DNA of 64,000 bases. It comes from an uncultured Bacteroidales bacterium (GTDB taxonomy: Bacteria > Bacteroidota > Bacteroidia > Bacteroidales > P3). The notes under the pieces were generated by a model that was not told the DNA's origin, made no database searches, and saw only the letters and a program-made list of their open reading frames with translations. Below are positions 23,517 to 31,613 of the stretch, piece after piece; position 1 is the first letter of the stretch; each line of letters begins with the position of its first letter. The stretch lies in assembly GCA_937915785.1 (NCBI GenBank), contig CALGGY010000027.1, positions 19,459 to 83,458 on the forward strand. The letters run 5' to 3'. Both the position numbers and the translations under genes were made by a program.

Positions 23517-26344
23517 CGAACAACAGCGACATATTAGGTTTCTATAAACGCGCCACGGGCAGTTTTGTCCGTTGGAACAGCAACGACCCCGCCACATTGC
23601 GGCAGATAACCAGCTGCAAGCACGATGTGCAATATATGGCCAGCGACACCATCACCGTTGAGGTGGACAGCGTGGCGAAGATAAACGACATCGAGGTGGG
23701 CGACTACATGAGGCACGGCGGCGCGACTTTCCGACTGAACCAGAGCCCGGCAATCAGCAAAACAGGTGAGCGAAAACTGCGCTACACATTTGTTTTCGAG
23801 AGCGTGAAGTATGAGCTAATCAACGCCATGTTCATACTTCCGGCAAACGAGGTGGTAACGGACGATTTCACAGGCACGATGTTTGAGCTTCTGAAACTGA
23901 TTGTCAGCAACGCCTGCCGCGTTTTCGGAACAGGCACATGGCAACTGCCATTGAACGGCACGGCATGGGCAGGCACAGCCACGCTCCCCACCGAGGCAAA
24001 GACTGTGAGCTACGACAACCAAAACTGCCTCTACGTTTTGCAGAATATCTGTGAGGAATGGAGCAAGGAATCCAACACCTACGAATATAACATCACCGAA
24101 GACCCCGGCACGGGAGTGAAAACGATAGACATTGTCGTTTACGAGAAAAACACCGACTACATCGGCATCGGCACTAACAGAGACCCGTTCCAATACGGCG
24201 CCGGCAAAGGCCTCTACGAGATAGAGCGCACAGCCAGCAACAGCGACAGCATCGTAACGCGCCTTTTCGCCTTTGGAAGTAGCGACAACCTGCCGACACG
24301 ATACTTTGCCACAAGGCTCGGACTCGCGAAAGCGAGGGGAACAGGCACAGTCGGCGACAAGGCACTCTCCTACGTGGAGACCTACACCCAAAACGGGCAG
24401 ACGATAACACCAATAAACACCTACGGCCTCAGGGAGGGCGTTGCCAATTTTGACGACATAAAACCACACGCCACCTACCACGCAAGACAGGTGTCCGGCA
24501 TCACCACCTCGCAGTTTTACGTTTATATTGCCACAGGCACGACCGAACCGGCGGCCTTTGATTTGAACGCGAAATGGAAGCATTACAACGCAGACAGTGG
24601 GGCAGATTATACCGAATATTTGAAATATCGCAATTTGGCGGACAACACCAACGTCCTACAGAGCTACGAGACCAACGTGGCCGACACATACAAGTATATC
24701 AGCACAGGAGAGACCCCGTCCATAACATTCAACAGCGGCGACATGGCAGGGCAGACTTACAAAATCAAGGCCGCCACCACGGGCGTGGAATACAACCACA
24801 GCCTGCTCCGCATAACACTGCTCACCAACGATGAAGAAAACGCCTTTGACCCCAGCACAGGAACGACCCAGCCGCACTACTACACCCCCAACAGCCAGCT
24901 CCAGCCAGCCACGGGCGACGCCTTCGTTTTCACGGGAATAAACCTGCCATGGAGCTTTGTCGCACAGGCCGAGCAGGAACTGAAGACGCTGGCAGACGAA
25001 AAATTTGAAGAGGTCAGCCAGCCCAAGGCGGCCTACAAGATTAAAATCGCAAACGATTTTATTCTCGAAACATACGGCATCCACAACGCAGATATAATCA
25101 CCACGGGCAAGTACCTCCGAATAACAGACGCCGACATCGGGCTCACAGACAAGAAAATCCGCATAACGCAGTACTCCCGCGATTTGATAAAGGGCTACGA
25201 GTACGACATCACCGTCTCCGACTTCGCCCCCAAGCCACGAACCAGCCTCCTGCAAGCATACCGGGGGCAGCAGGCAAGCACTGCGACACCCACAGCGGGA
25301 ACGACCATCGGCGGCACACCCAGCCTCACCGAAGGCGTAACCCTCGACATGGAGTTCACGGCCAGCAACAACGCAAGCAAACTCGACTTCTACGCAATAG
25401 ACACGGGAATGAACGTCGGCACATTGCAGGACACGGGCAAGGGGATGCGGTGGCTCATTGCCAACGGCAGCGCACAGCTCACGCAGGACACGGCGTATTA
25501 TATTTATATCAGCCTCAACAAGGGCGTACCCAGCACGGGCAGCGTTTACGTCCGCCCGTGGCAGCAAGCCGGAACGATACAAGGCGAGCTCGCGGAAAAA
25601 AACAACACCTACCTCGTCCTTGCCGGGAAAATATCGGCCCGGGCATACAGCGCAACCACCGCCACCCAGCCCTACCGCACGGTGGAGATGTACATCGGAC
25701 GGGCCTTGAACCAAGCGCGGCAATTCATCGGCACGCAAATCGGCGACGCGGACGGCAACGTGGCAATTAAACTCGGCACGGGGCTGGCGGCTGTTGATTT
25801 GAAAAATCCCACAACGGGCTCGGCTTTCAGATTTAAAGCCGCCGGAGAATTAAAGATGATAAGAGCAGAGGTGGGCAACGACCCGGACGACGAGGACGCT
25901 ACAAGCCCCATCGGGTGCTGGCGGGGCGACTTCGCAGAGGGCACGACCTACAACAACGGCGACCTTGTCCGTCTTTCAATACCCGGCGACCCCAACAACT
26001 ACGCAACCTACCGCTGCCTCATTGACGGAACCACGACAGAACCGACAACCGAAGACCCCGGCTGGGCAGCGATGACACCGACAACGCCCAGCGGCGGGGG
26101 AACCACCGACTATAGCCAACTCTCCAACCAACCAACCTACGCCGACGGCACCACCAGCGGAACGTTTGTCGGACAAACCGACTTTAAGACGATAAATCAA
26201 CAAAGCATTTTCGGAACGGGCGACATCGCAGTTAGCGGTGGCGGCGGCCTCGCTCTTACTATTGCAGGCCACACCCTCATCGCCGTAGCCATATCGCCGG
26301 CAACCGCCACAATAAGCAACCACACAATAACATTAACAACTTAG
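23513..26344 (+). CDS. Tail tip / tail-associated protein (Tal-like)
   Basis: A 943-residue protein translated from an ATG that overlaps the previous stop. The N-terminal about 560 residues look like the conserved tip hub (PATLRQITSCKHDVQY, YVLQNICEEWSKE). After about residue 570 the sequence becomes Thr/Ser/Gly-rich and ends with GGGLALTIAGHTLIAVAIS, consistent with an exposed receptor-binding portion. No peptidoglycan hydrolase motif is visible. It follows the distal tail protein in canonical order. Confidence 0.7.
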   Translation: MTNNSDILGFYKRATGSFVRWNSNDPATLRQITSCKHDVQYMASDTITVEVDSVAKINDIEVGDYMRHGGATFRLNQSPAISKTGERKLRYTFVFESVKYELINAMFILPANEVVTDDFTGTMFELLKLIVSNACRVFGTGTWQLPLNGTAWAGTATLPTEAKTVSYDNQNCLYVLQNICEEWSKESNTYEYNITEDPGTGVKTIDIVVYEKNTDYIGIGTNRDPFQYGAGKGLYEIERTASNSDSIVTRLFAFGSSDNLPTRYFATRLGLAKARGTGTVGDKALSYVETYTQNGQTITPINTYGLREGVANFDDIKPHATYHARQVSGITTSQFYVYIATGTTEPAAFDLNAKWKHYNADSGADYTEYLKYRNLADNTNVLQSYETNVADTYKYISTGETPSITFNSGDMAGQTYKIKAATTGVEYNHSLLRITLLTNDEENAFDPSTGTTQPHYYTPNSQLQPATGDAFVFTGINLPWSFVAQAEQELKTLADEKFEEVSQPKAAYKIKIANDFILETYGIHNADIITTGKYLRITDADIGLTDKKIRITQYSRDLIKGYEYDITVSDFAPKPRTSLLQAYRGQQASTATPTAGTTIGGTPSLTEGVTLDMEFTASNNASKLDFYAIDTGMNVGTLQDTGKGMRWLIANGSAQLTQDTAYYIYISLNKGVPSTGSVYVRPWQQAGTIQGELAEKNNTYLVLAGKISARAYSATTATQPYRTVEMYIGRALNQARQFIGTQIGDADGNVAIKLGTGLAAVDLKNPTTGSAFRFKAAGELKMIRAEVGNDPDDEDATSPIGCWRGDFAEGTTYNNGDLVRLSIPGDPNNYATYRCLIDGTTTEPTTEDPGWAAMTPTTPSGGGTTDYSQLSNQPTYADGTTSGTFVGQTDFKTINQQSIFGTGDIAVSGGGGLALTIAGHTLIAVAISPATATISNHTITLTT

Positions 26345-26351
26345 ACGAAAA

Positions 26352-26702
26352 ATGGCAACAAGAATCCGAGACTTCGACATCAACGGCACGGCGGCGGAGA
26401 TTGAGACCAGCCAGCCCTGCGAGTACGTAACAGCGTCAGCCACCACCAGCGAGACCATCAACCCCAACGTGCTGTATGTTTTCCAAGGGGCAATCACAGA
26501 CCTGACTATCAGCCTCAACGCCCCGGCGGACACCGACATCGTCAACGAATATCACTTTATATTTAAAACCAACACAGGGGCAACTATTAACTGGCCCACG
26601 GATGTGGCCGGGTTCGCAGGCGGCACCGCCCCGACATTGCAGGACAACACAACCTACGAGGTGAGCATCGTAGAGGGGATGGCAATTGTTATTGAATTTT
26701 GA
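26352..26702 (+). CDS. Tail-end protein, beta-rich, unknown
   Basis: A 116-residue beta-rich protein (TETINPNVLYVFQGAITDLT, then HFIFKTNTGATINWPTD) common in position to small tip or fiber accessory proteins. No domain recognised. It starts eight bases after the tip gene. Confidence 0.55.
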   Translation: MATRIRDFDINGTAAEIETSQPCEYVTASATTSETINPNVLYVFQGAITDLTISLNAPADTDIVNEYHFIFKTNTGATINWPTDVAGFAGGTAPTLQDNTTYEVSIVEGMAIVIEF

Positions 26703-26715
26703 CAAAAAAAAAATC

Positions 26716-27354
26716 ATGAACAGGCTACGAAGAAGAACAATGCTGACGCATGGCGGCAGTCCGACACCACCAATCCCCGATGGATGCGTTTTTTACGCAC
26801 CTCTATCACAAACGGACACCTCCGACCACGTCAGCGGCACGACACCCGCACAACCGACAGGACAAGCCTCGTGGGACGCGACAGCCCAGATGTGGAGACT
26901 GACCGCGAGTGGGGCGAAGACAGGCGCATGGCATTACAACTTCCCCAATTTTATTTTAAATTTATACAGCCAAGACTGCACGGTGGTGCTGGACATGGCC
27001 GAGGAATTGGCGGACGGCAACAATTGGTTCACGCCAATAAAGGTCGGCAAATTTGACCTTAACACATACCCGGCCCAATTTTATCTCGCACACGTTTTTT
27101 TTTACAGCGACGCCACACCGAGGACAAACCTCGCGAGATACTCAACAATCTGGCACGCGGCAACCCAGCGGTGCGACAGCTATGTGAACGGCGCTCAGAC
27201 GGACAGCGACAGACAAAGAAACCTGAGCACCGGCGACGTGGACTGTATCACCCTTTGTTTTTTGCCGGCGAACAACAGCATGTACCAAATTCTAATTAAA
27301 AATGTCTACATTTTCAACAGAGCGTTAACAGCCGCCGAAATTGCGGCACTTTGA
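26716..27354 (+). CDS. LamG/concanavalin-like receptor-end protein
   Basis: A 212-residue protein with the pattern of a LamG/ConA-type jelly roll: DGCVFYAPLSQTDTSDHVSG near the N-terminus and the terminal ILIKNVYIFNRALTAAEIAAL, the 'hydrophobic-hydrophobic-FNRALTAAEI' signature that closes such domains. It probably binds surface glycans. I set the start at 26716; an earlier in-frame codon at 26686 overlaps the preceding gene. Confidence 0.72.
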   Translation: MNRLRRRTMLTHGGSPTPPIPDGCVFYAPLSQTDTSDHVSGTTPAQPTGQASWDATAQMWRLTASGAKTGAWHYNFPNFILNLYSQDCTVVLDMAEELADGNNWFTPIKVGKFDLNTYPAQFYLAHVFFYSDATPRTNLARYSTIWHAATQRCDSYVNGAQTDSDRQRNLSTGDVDCITLCFLPANNSMYQILIKNVYIFNRALTAAEIAAL

Positions 27355-27364
27355 TTTTTTTATT

Positions 27365-27727
27365 ATGATTTTGAAATATTACAAAAAAGGCAGCGAAAAA
27401 CGATTTTTCGGCATTGAAAACGGCAAGGCAAGAACGACACTCCGTATCACAGGCCGGTGGGTGAGCAACCCATCAATCGGGCAACTCGAAGCAGACGGAT
27501 GGCAGGAGACCACCCCACCCGACGCAGAGCCTGAGCCAGTACCCTCATACGCCGAAATGGTGGTCGCCAAGATACGCGAGCGGTACAGCTTAAATGACGA
27601 AATCGCAGCATTGAGGCAACGCGACACCAAGCCCGCCGAATTTGCAGCTTATAACTCCTACGTGGAGCAGTGCAAGGCAGAGGCGAGAGAATGGGCGGAG
27701 ACGTTTTTGGAGGAGATTAAAAAATAA
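27365..27727 (+). CDS. Tail fiber assembly-like protein
   Basis: A 120-residue protein with a small N-terminal beta portion (YYKKGSEKRFFGIENGKART) and a helical C-terminus with repeated Ala/Glu (EQCKAEAREWAETFLEEIKK). It follows the LamG-like gene as fiber assembly chaperones do. The resemblance to gp38/TfaE-like helical tails is suggestive only. Confidence 0.5.
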   Translation: MILKYYKKGSEKRFFGIENGKARTTLRITGRWVSNPSIGQLEADGWQETTPPDAEPEPVPSYAEMVVAKIRERYSLNDEIAALRQRDTKPAEFAAYNSYVEQCKAEAREWAETFLEEIKK

Positions 27728-27751
27728 CTCCACGGCTAAAACAATGAGGGC

Positions 27752-27850
27752 ATGACCTATTTTGAAACGCTGTACCACCGCACGGTGTCGGCGATAGAGG
27801 ATAACGTGCCTTTGGCAGAAGGCTGGCTGCAGAGCCACAGCTACGAGGCC
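27752..27850 (+). pseudogene. Truncated phage gene at right-end junction
   Basis: The frame starts with MTYFETLYHRTVSAIEDNVP, then LAEGWLQSHSYEA, protein-like for about 33 codons. From about 27850 it continues only as the antisense of the Gly/Asn-rich gene on the other strand, so the C-terminus is replaced. The break lies near 27850. It is probably the start of the next late gene cut off by recombination or deletion. Confidence 0.5.
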
Positions 27851-28041
27851 ACAATGGCAATGTTGTTACGACCATTGCCATTGCCAAACAGATTACCATT
27901 GCCCAAAGCAGCGAGAAAAACGATAGCCCACAGAGGGTTGTTCCATATGCCGTTCATCCCACCACCGTTCATAGCCATCATGGTAGCGAGGTCGTTGTTA
28001 CTTCCGCCACCATCTACAAGATAAGATTTGATTGATTCCAT
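27841..28041 (-). CDS. Gly/Asn-rich small phage protein, C-terminally cut
   Basis: A 66-residue protein beginning MESIKSYLVDGGGSNNDL, rich in Gly, Asn and Met (MMAMNGGGMNGIW), with a hydrophobic segment (PLWAIVFLAALGNG). It resembles small Gly/Asn-rich proteins of Bacteroides phages, though I cannot name a family. The stop (27841-27843) lies just past the presumed junction with the plus-strand gene, so it has probably lost its natural end. It has a full promoter (28112-28142), a 12-base palindrome and a tandem 14-base repeat in its leader, so it is likely regulated independently of the late operon. Confidence 0.6.
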   Translation of the reverse strand: MESIKSYLVDGGGSNNDLATMMAMNGGGMNGIWNNPLWAIVFLAALGNGNLFGNGNGRNNIAIVAS

Positions 28042-28044
28042 TTT

Positions 28045-28072
28045 TGCAATTGATTTTATGCAATTGATTTTA
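28045..28072 (-). repeat. Tandem 14-base direct repeat in leader
   Basis: Two perfect head-to-tail copies of TGCAATTGATTTTA occupy 28045-28058 and 28059-28072, each holding the palindrome CAATTG. They begin four bases upstream of the minus-strand start codon. This could be a translational or protein-binding control element. Confidence 0.7.
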
Positions 28073-28095
28073 AAGGTTTTACATTGAGTTGATTG

Positions 28096-28142
28096 TGTAA
28101 CGTTACAATTGCAAAAGTACGGGCGTTTGAGAACGTGGCAAA
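28096..28142 (-). promoter_or_regulatory. Promoter and palindrome of the right-end small gene
   Basis: On the minus strand TTTG (28142-28139), 19 bases, then TACTTTTG (28119-28112) is a full promoter match. The perfect palindrome TGTAACGTTACA (28096-28107) lies at the expected transcript start, so a dimeric repressor could block initiation. Confidence 0.7.
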
Positions 28143-28146
28143 ATAA

Positions 28147-28180
28147 TTTGTGTCCCAGTTTACGCCCAGTTTGTGCCCAT
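28147..28180 (+). repeat. Three 11-12-base direct repeats, probable integrase arm sites
   Basis: TTTGTGTCCCAG, TTTACGCCCAG and TTTGTGCCCAT follow one another with about one helical turn per copy. Short helically phased repeats of this kind next to a tRNA 3' end are typical of tyrosine-integrase arm-type binding sites. They are 134 bases from the tRNA-Ser 3' end on the phage side. Confidence 0.5.
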
Positions 28181-28288
28181 GGGGGAAAGGGAAAAGCAAA
28201 AAAAAACAGGAGAAAACAATATATATAGTATTTAAAAAAAAGAGAGCTCCTCAAAAAAAGGGGAATTTTAGGGGAACGCTCACAGTAA

Positions 28289-28307
28289 AACACTGATTTA
28301 CAGTGTT
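28289..28307 (-). terminator. Hairpin after tRNA-Ser
   Basis: AACACTG, loop ATTTA, CAGTGTT form a perfect seven-pair stem, seven bases past the tRNA 3' end. On the minus strand it is followed by TTTAC, a weak T-run. It probably terminates the tRNA transcript or marks the core attachment region. Confidence 0.5.
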
Positions 28308-28313
28308 GGATAG

Positions 28314-28398
28314 CGGAAAGAGAGGGATTCGAACCCCCGGACCCGTGAAGGTCAACGGTTTTCAAGACCGCCGCATTCGACCACTCTGCCATCTTTCC
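28314..28398 (-). tRNA. tRNA-Ser (UGA anticodon)
   Basis: The minus-strand sequence folds as a class II tRNA. The acceptor GGAAAGA/TCTTTCC has discriminator G and no encoded CCA. The anticodon arm has CTTGAAA with anticodon TGA (serine). A long variable arm (about TTGACCTTCACGGGTCC) and the T loop GGTTCGAATCC are present. Its 3' end faces the prophage, so it is the likely bacterial attachment site, reconstituted after integration. Its promoter is intact on the host side. Confidence 0.93.
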
Positions 28399-28403
28399 AA
28401 CTG

Positions 28404-28434
28404 CAAAGATACAATTTTTTTGCGAAACAGCAAA
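28404..28434 (-). promoter_or_regulatory. Promoter of tRNA-Ser
   Basis: Minus strand: TTTG (28434-28431), 19 bases, TATCTTTG (28411-28404), a full Bacteroidota match five bases from the mature 5' end. The rest of 28435-28665 carries a TATCTTTG box (28623-28630) for the following gene and otherwise AT-rich sequence. Confidence 0.75.
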
Positions 28435-28665
28435 AAAAAACGAACCTTCACAATGCAATACACACTAAATCAAAACATTGCAAAACAGCAGTTTTTGTTC
28501 CCAAAAATCAAAACATCATTTTCTTTACGGCGAAAAAAAACAAAATTCCACCACCAACGTTATCAACAATGCAACGTTTATGAAAACAACATTGCCACAG
28601 CACACAAACAAAATAAACTGCGTATCTTTGCAAATCGGTTTGAACCACAAACAAACATCAACCCC

Positions 28666-30864
28666 ATGAACAGAAAAATCGTTTCAATAGCCTTGATAAC
28701 AGGGATTTCGCTTACCACAGCCTTTGCCCAGAAGCTGTCGGACACCGAGCGCACGCTAATCGTTGACGAGCTGCAGAACAGCATCAAAAACCTGTCGCAG
28801 TTCCGCTACGATGCCCCCGAGCTGCTTGTCGTTTACAACTCGCAACTTGCCGAGGCCGAAAAACTCGTGAAACGCCACAAGAACCATCGCGACGACACCC
28901 AAGTTTTCGACAGCTGGTACACGCTGAAAAACCTTGCCGAACACAGTCACCAGATGCTCGACTTTTTGATGCCCCGTGCCGCCGACCTCACCTACCGTCA
29001 GGGTATTATGCGACTGAAAACCAACGACACAGAACGCGCCACCGCACTTTTCAACAAAGCCATCACCCTCGACCCCAAACACATACCCTCGCACTACCAG
29101 CTGGCAAAACTCGACATAGACAGCATGCATCTGGCACGCGGCGGCCAACGCCTCAACAGCATCATTACCGACATGGACCCCGATCCCGACCAAAAAACCA
29201 TGGTTTACAACCTTTTACACTACACATACAACAAAAACCACCTCTACGCCATCAGTCTTGCCAGCCAAGGCAAGCACGCACGTGCCATGGAGGTGTACAA
29301 TGAGCTGGAGAAATTCTGCCAAACCGACACCATGAACATCTGCAACGACGAGGAACTGGAAAAATCCATAGCCCGCAGCAAACACCAAATTTACAGCGAC
29401 CACCTGAAAATAGCCAAAAAATCGCTCAAAAACGGCAGAAACACCGTGGCCGAGAACTTTGCAGTGATAGCCTACGAATACTACGCCGAAAACAAGGAGG
29501 CCATTCAGGGCGACGCCGATTTCAAAGACATCATCCGACAGATAGCCAACAACTACATTGCCGAAGCCAAACAGCTCGAAGGCGACCGCAAAGCAGCACT
29601 GTACCAAGAATATCTCGACAAAGCCAAAATTCTGACACAGTTCCTCGAAAGCTACGAGCGCGACGACCTGAAAACACAGCTGGCCAAACTGGAACCCCTA
29701 AAATCCAAGCTGCAACAAAAGCAGGAGGCCATCGAGGAAAACGCCAAGGACACATCCTACGCCGACCGCTACAGCAACTACTCCGACGGCAACGACGACA
29801 AATCGCCCGAAGATGTGCAAAACGACATTGCCGACATAGAACAGAAATATGTGAACGAAAAGACAAAGACCATAGCCTCGACGAACACATCAATAAGCAA
29901 AGCCGTTGACGAAAAATTCTACGAAACCCGCTCGCTGCTTTCGGTAAACAGCTTCGAAAAAGCTCTCGAAGTGCTCGAAAAGGCCAACCAGCTGGCCAAG
30001 ATAGAAACCGACAAGGCCGGAGTGGAGGAGATGTACCGCCAAGCCATACGCGAAATATCGGCCAAACGCATGTCCGCCGCCGAATATGCCGTGTGGCAGG
30101 GCAACACCAAGCAGGCCGACAGCCTCGTAAACCTCACCAACGACCTGATTCACAGCTATAATATGGAACGCGACACCGTGGTTGTTCGCATTATGAACTC
30201 CTACCTCGGAGCTCTGGACCAGAAAGTGTGCAGCAACCGTCAGGACCAGCTCAACACCTACGTGCTCAACCTGCTCGACTGCATAAAACGCAGCGACTAC
30301 TACAATGCCGAAGCATACGTGCGCGAAGCCCTTGCCGTGCCCGAAACACGCACTTGCAAACTGGACAAAACCAAACTGAAAGCTCTGATGAAACAGATAG
30401 AAAAACCTCTGGAATACATCGATCGCCTCGACAACGCACAAACCCTGCTCCGCTCCGGCGACACCGCCAGCTACCTGCAACAGTACGGCACACTCGAAAC
30501 AATGTACAACATGTACGACCTTGAGTCGGTGGGCGTGAACCACACACCACTGCGACAGATACTGAACAGCATCAACGACGCCGACGTATCGCTCCAAGCC
30601 ATCGAAATACTGGTACGGCACAAGGACTACATGGTGGCCCTCGAAGCCCTTGGCTCGCTCAAGGACATGGGATTCAAAGATTCGGAAACAAAAAAAGTTC
30701 AACAACGCATAGGCAAACTGATGGCTTACGACATGAACAAACAAAACTACAGCCTTGCCGACGCCGTGGACACCATCGACAAATACGCCTCCGACAAATG
30801 GTACGCCACCTTTGCCAAAGAGTTCAAAAAAGAGATGAAAAACTACTCGCGCCAAAGCCGATAA
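28666..30864 (+). CDS. Exported helical-repeat (TPR-like) protein
   Basis: A 732-residue protein with a cleavable signal peptide (MNRKIVSIALITGISLTTAFA) and then repeated amphipathic helices. Clear TPR-like pairs occur near residues 100-140 (MRLKTNDTERATALFNKAI, LDPKHIPSHYQLAKL). Acidic linkers include SYADRYSNYSDGNDD. Such periplasmic helical proteins usually scaffold or bind other proteins. The frame stays open upstream to 28303, but that stretch crosses the tRNA and promoter, so MNRK is the true start. No operon partner is obvious. Confidence 0.75.
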   Translation: MNRKIVSIALITGISLTTAFAQKLSDTERTLIVDELQNSIKNLSQFRYDAPELLVVYNSQLAEAEKLVKRHKNHRDDTQVFDSWYTLKNLAEHSHQMLDFLMPRAADLTYRQGIMRLKTNDTERATALFNKAITLDPKHIPSHYQLAKLDIDSMHLARGGQRLNSIITDMDPDPDQKTMVYNLLHYTYNKNHLYAISLASQGKHARAMEVYNELEKFCQTDTMNICNDEELEKSIARSKHQIYSDHLKIAKKSLKNGRNTVAENFAVIAYEYYAENKEAIQGDADFKDIIRQIANNYIAEAKQLEGDRKAALYQEYLDKAKILTQFLESYERDDLKTQLAKLEPLKSKLQQKQEAIEENAKDTSYADRYSNYSDGNDDKSPEDVQNDIADIEQKYVNEKTKTIASTNTSISKAVDEKFYETRSLLSVNSFEKALEVLEKANQLAKIETDKAGVEEMYRQAIREISAKRMSAAEYAVWQGNTKQADSLVNLTNDLIHSYNMERDTVVVRIMNSYLGALDQKVCSNRQDQLNTYVLNLLDCIKRSDYYNAEAYVREALAVPETRTCKLDKTKLKALMKQIEKPLEYIDRLDNAQTLLRSGDTASYLQQYGTLETMYNMYDLESVGVNHTPLRQILNSINDADVSLQAIEILVRHKDYMVALEALGSLKDMGFKDSETKKVQQRIGKLMAYDMNKQNYSLADAVDTIDKYASDKWYATFAKEFKKEMKNYSRQSR

Positions 30865-30898
30865 TTTCAGCAGCAACAAACACACCCGTTCTTTTGAA

Positions 30899-31347
30899 AT
30901 GAAAAAAAAGTAATAGCAACAGCCGTTTTGTCGGCAATGATTTTGCTTGCCTGCAACGGTAATCAGCAAAACAACGCACAAATTCACGAAGAGCCGCCAA
31001 TGACCTACGAGCTGCCTCCCGGCACAACGTCCGACGCCAGCCTTTCGGCACTGAACATCGTAGAGCAAGAGCTTGTGGGCAATTGGAGAATAACTTCAAC
31101 TGAGTCAAACTCTTGCGCCGAAGGCGATGTGTGGGAGTTTAAATCCGACAAGACAATAACTATGCACTACCCAACAGGCGAACCTGCCACACTTATTTTC
31201 AAAGTAGAAAACGATTACGAACTATTCCTGTACAATGAATACGGCTATTCCCAAAAATTAGAAATTGACATATTACACAACAGCAACCTAATACTCAAAG
31301 AAATAGAAACCAACAACTTAATACACTTCCTAAAAAACGCAAGTTAA
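30899..31347 (+). pseudogene. Lipocalin-like lipoprotein, frameshifted in start-codon poly-A tract
   Basis: ATG is followed by eight A residues and G, and the frame stops after four codons. With nine A residues it reads MKKKVIATAVLSAMILLACN, a lipoprotein signal with lipobox LLAC, continuing into an open 149-codon frame. The mature part holds LVGNWRITSTESNSCAEGDVWEFKSD, the opening strand pattern of lipocalin-like lipoproteins. The in-frame remainder (from TTG at 30928 or ATG at 30937) would lack the basic signal start. A sequencing error, a recent null mutation and slippage-based on/off control are all possible. Confidence 0.6.
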
Positions 31348-31484
31348 AAAAATGGACATGCGGGCGGAAAAGCTGAGATAAAGCACTTGAAATATCTGTA
31401 TAATTTACTGAAAAAAAATAGCGAAATGCGTCTCTTGTGGGCACAATTACCCCACCCCCAACCTTAATGAATATGCTATAAAAA

Positions 31485-31586
31485 ATCTGGTCAATTAAGA
31501 ATAAAAATGTAACTTTGCAGAGGCAAAAGTGCCAAGTCTGCGGGCGTGGTTTTACGGGTTCGCTCCGTTTCAAAGATGAAAATTGA
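31485..31586 (+). mobile_element. Possible remnant of a transposase zinc-ribbon
   Basis: The frame encodes IWSIKNKNVTLQRQKCQVCG, then RGFTGSLRFKDEN and a stop. A Cys-x2-Cys beside a basic 'RQ.C..CGR.FT' pattern is what the N-terminal zinc ribbon of several insertion-sequence transposases looks like. No start codon, inverted repeat or further transposase sequence is visible. The rest of 31348-31613 has no recognisable gene. Confidence 0.3.
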
Positions 31587-31613
31587 TTTTATAGAGCCCT
31601 CCTTAAATGGCAT

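Noticed and set aside
24656..25738. A 360-codon minus-strand frame inside the tail tip gene
   Set aside because: Antisense to a well-supported phage gene in canonical order, Cys/Val/Arg-rich, with no recognisable motif.
1..28180. Diversity-generating retroelement or CRISPR array in the prophage
   Set aside because: No reverse transcriptase motif, template/variable repeat pair or regularly spaced direct repeats with unique spacers were seen.
28303..28665. N-terminal extension of the helical-repeat protein
   Set aside because: It would translate through a tRNA and a promoter; the signal peptide starting at 28666 is the natural N-terminus.
29890..31068. A 392-codon minus-strand frame opposite the helical-repeat protein
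   Set aside because: His/Val/Phe-rich antisense shadow that also crosses the start of the lipoprotein gene.
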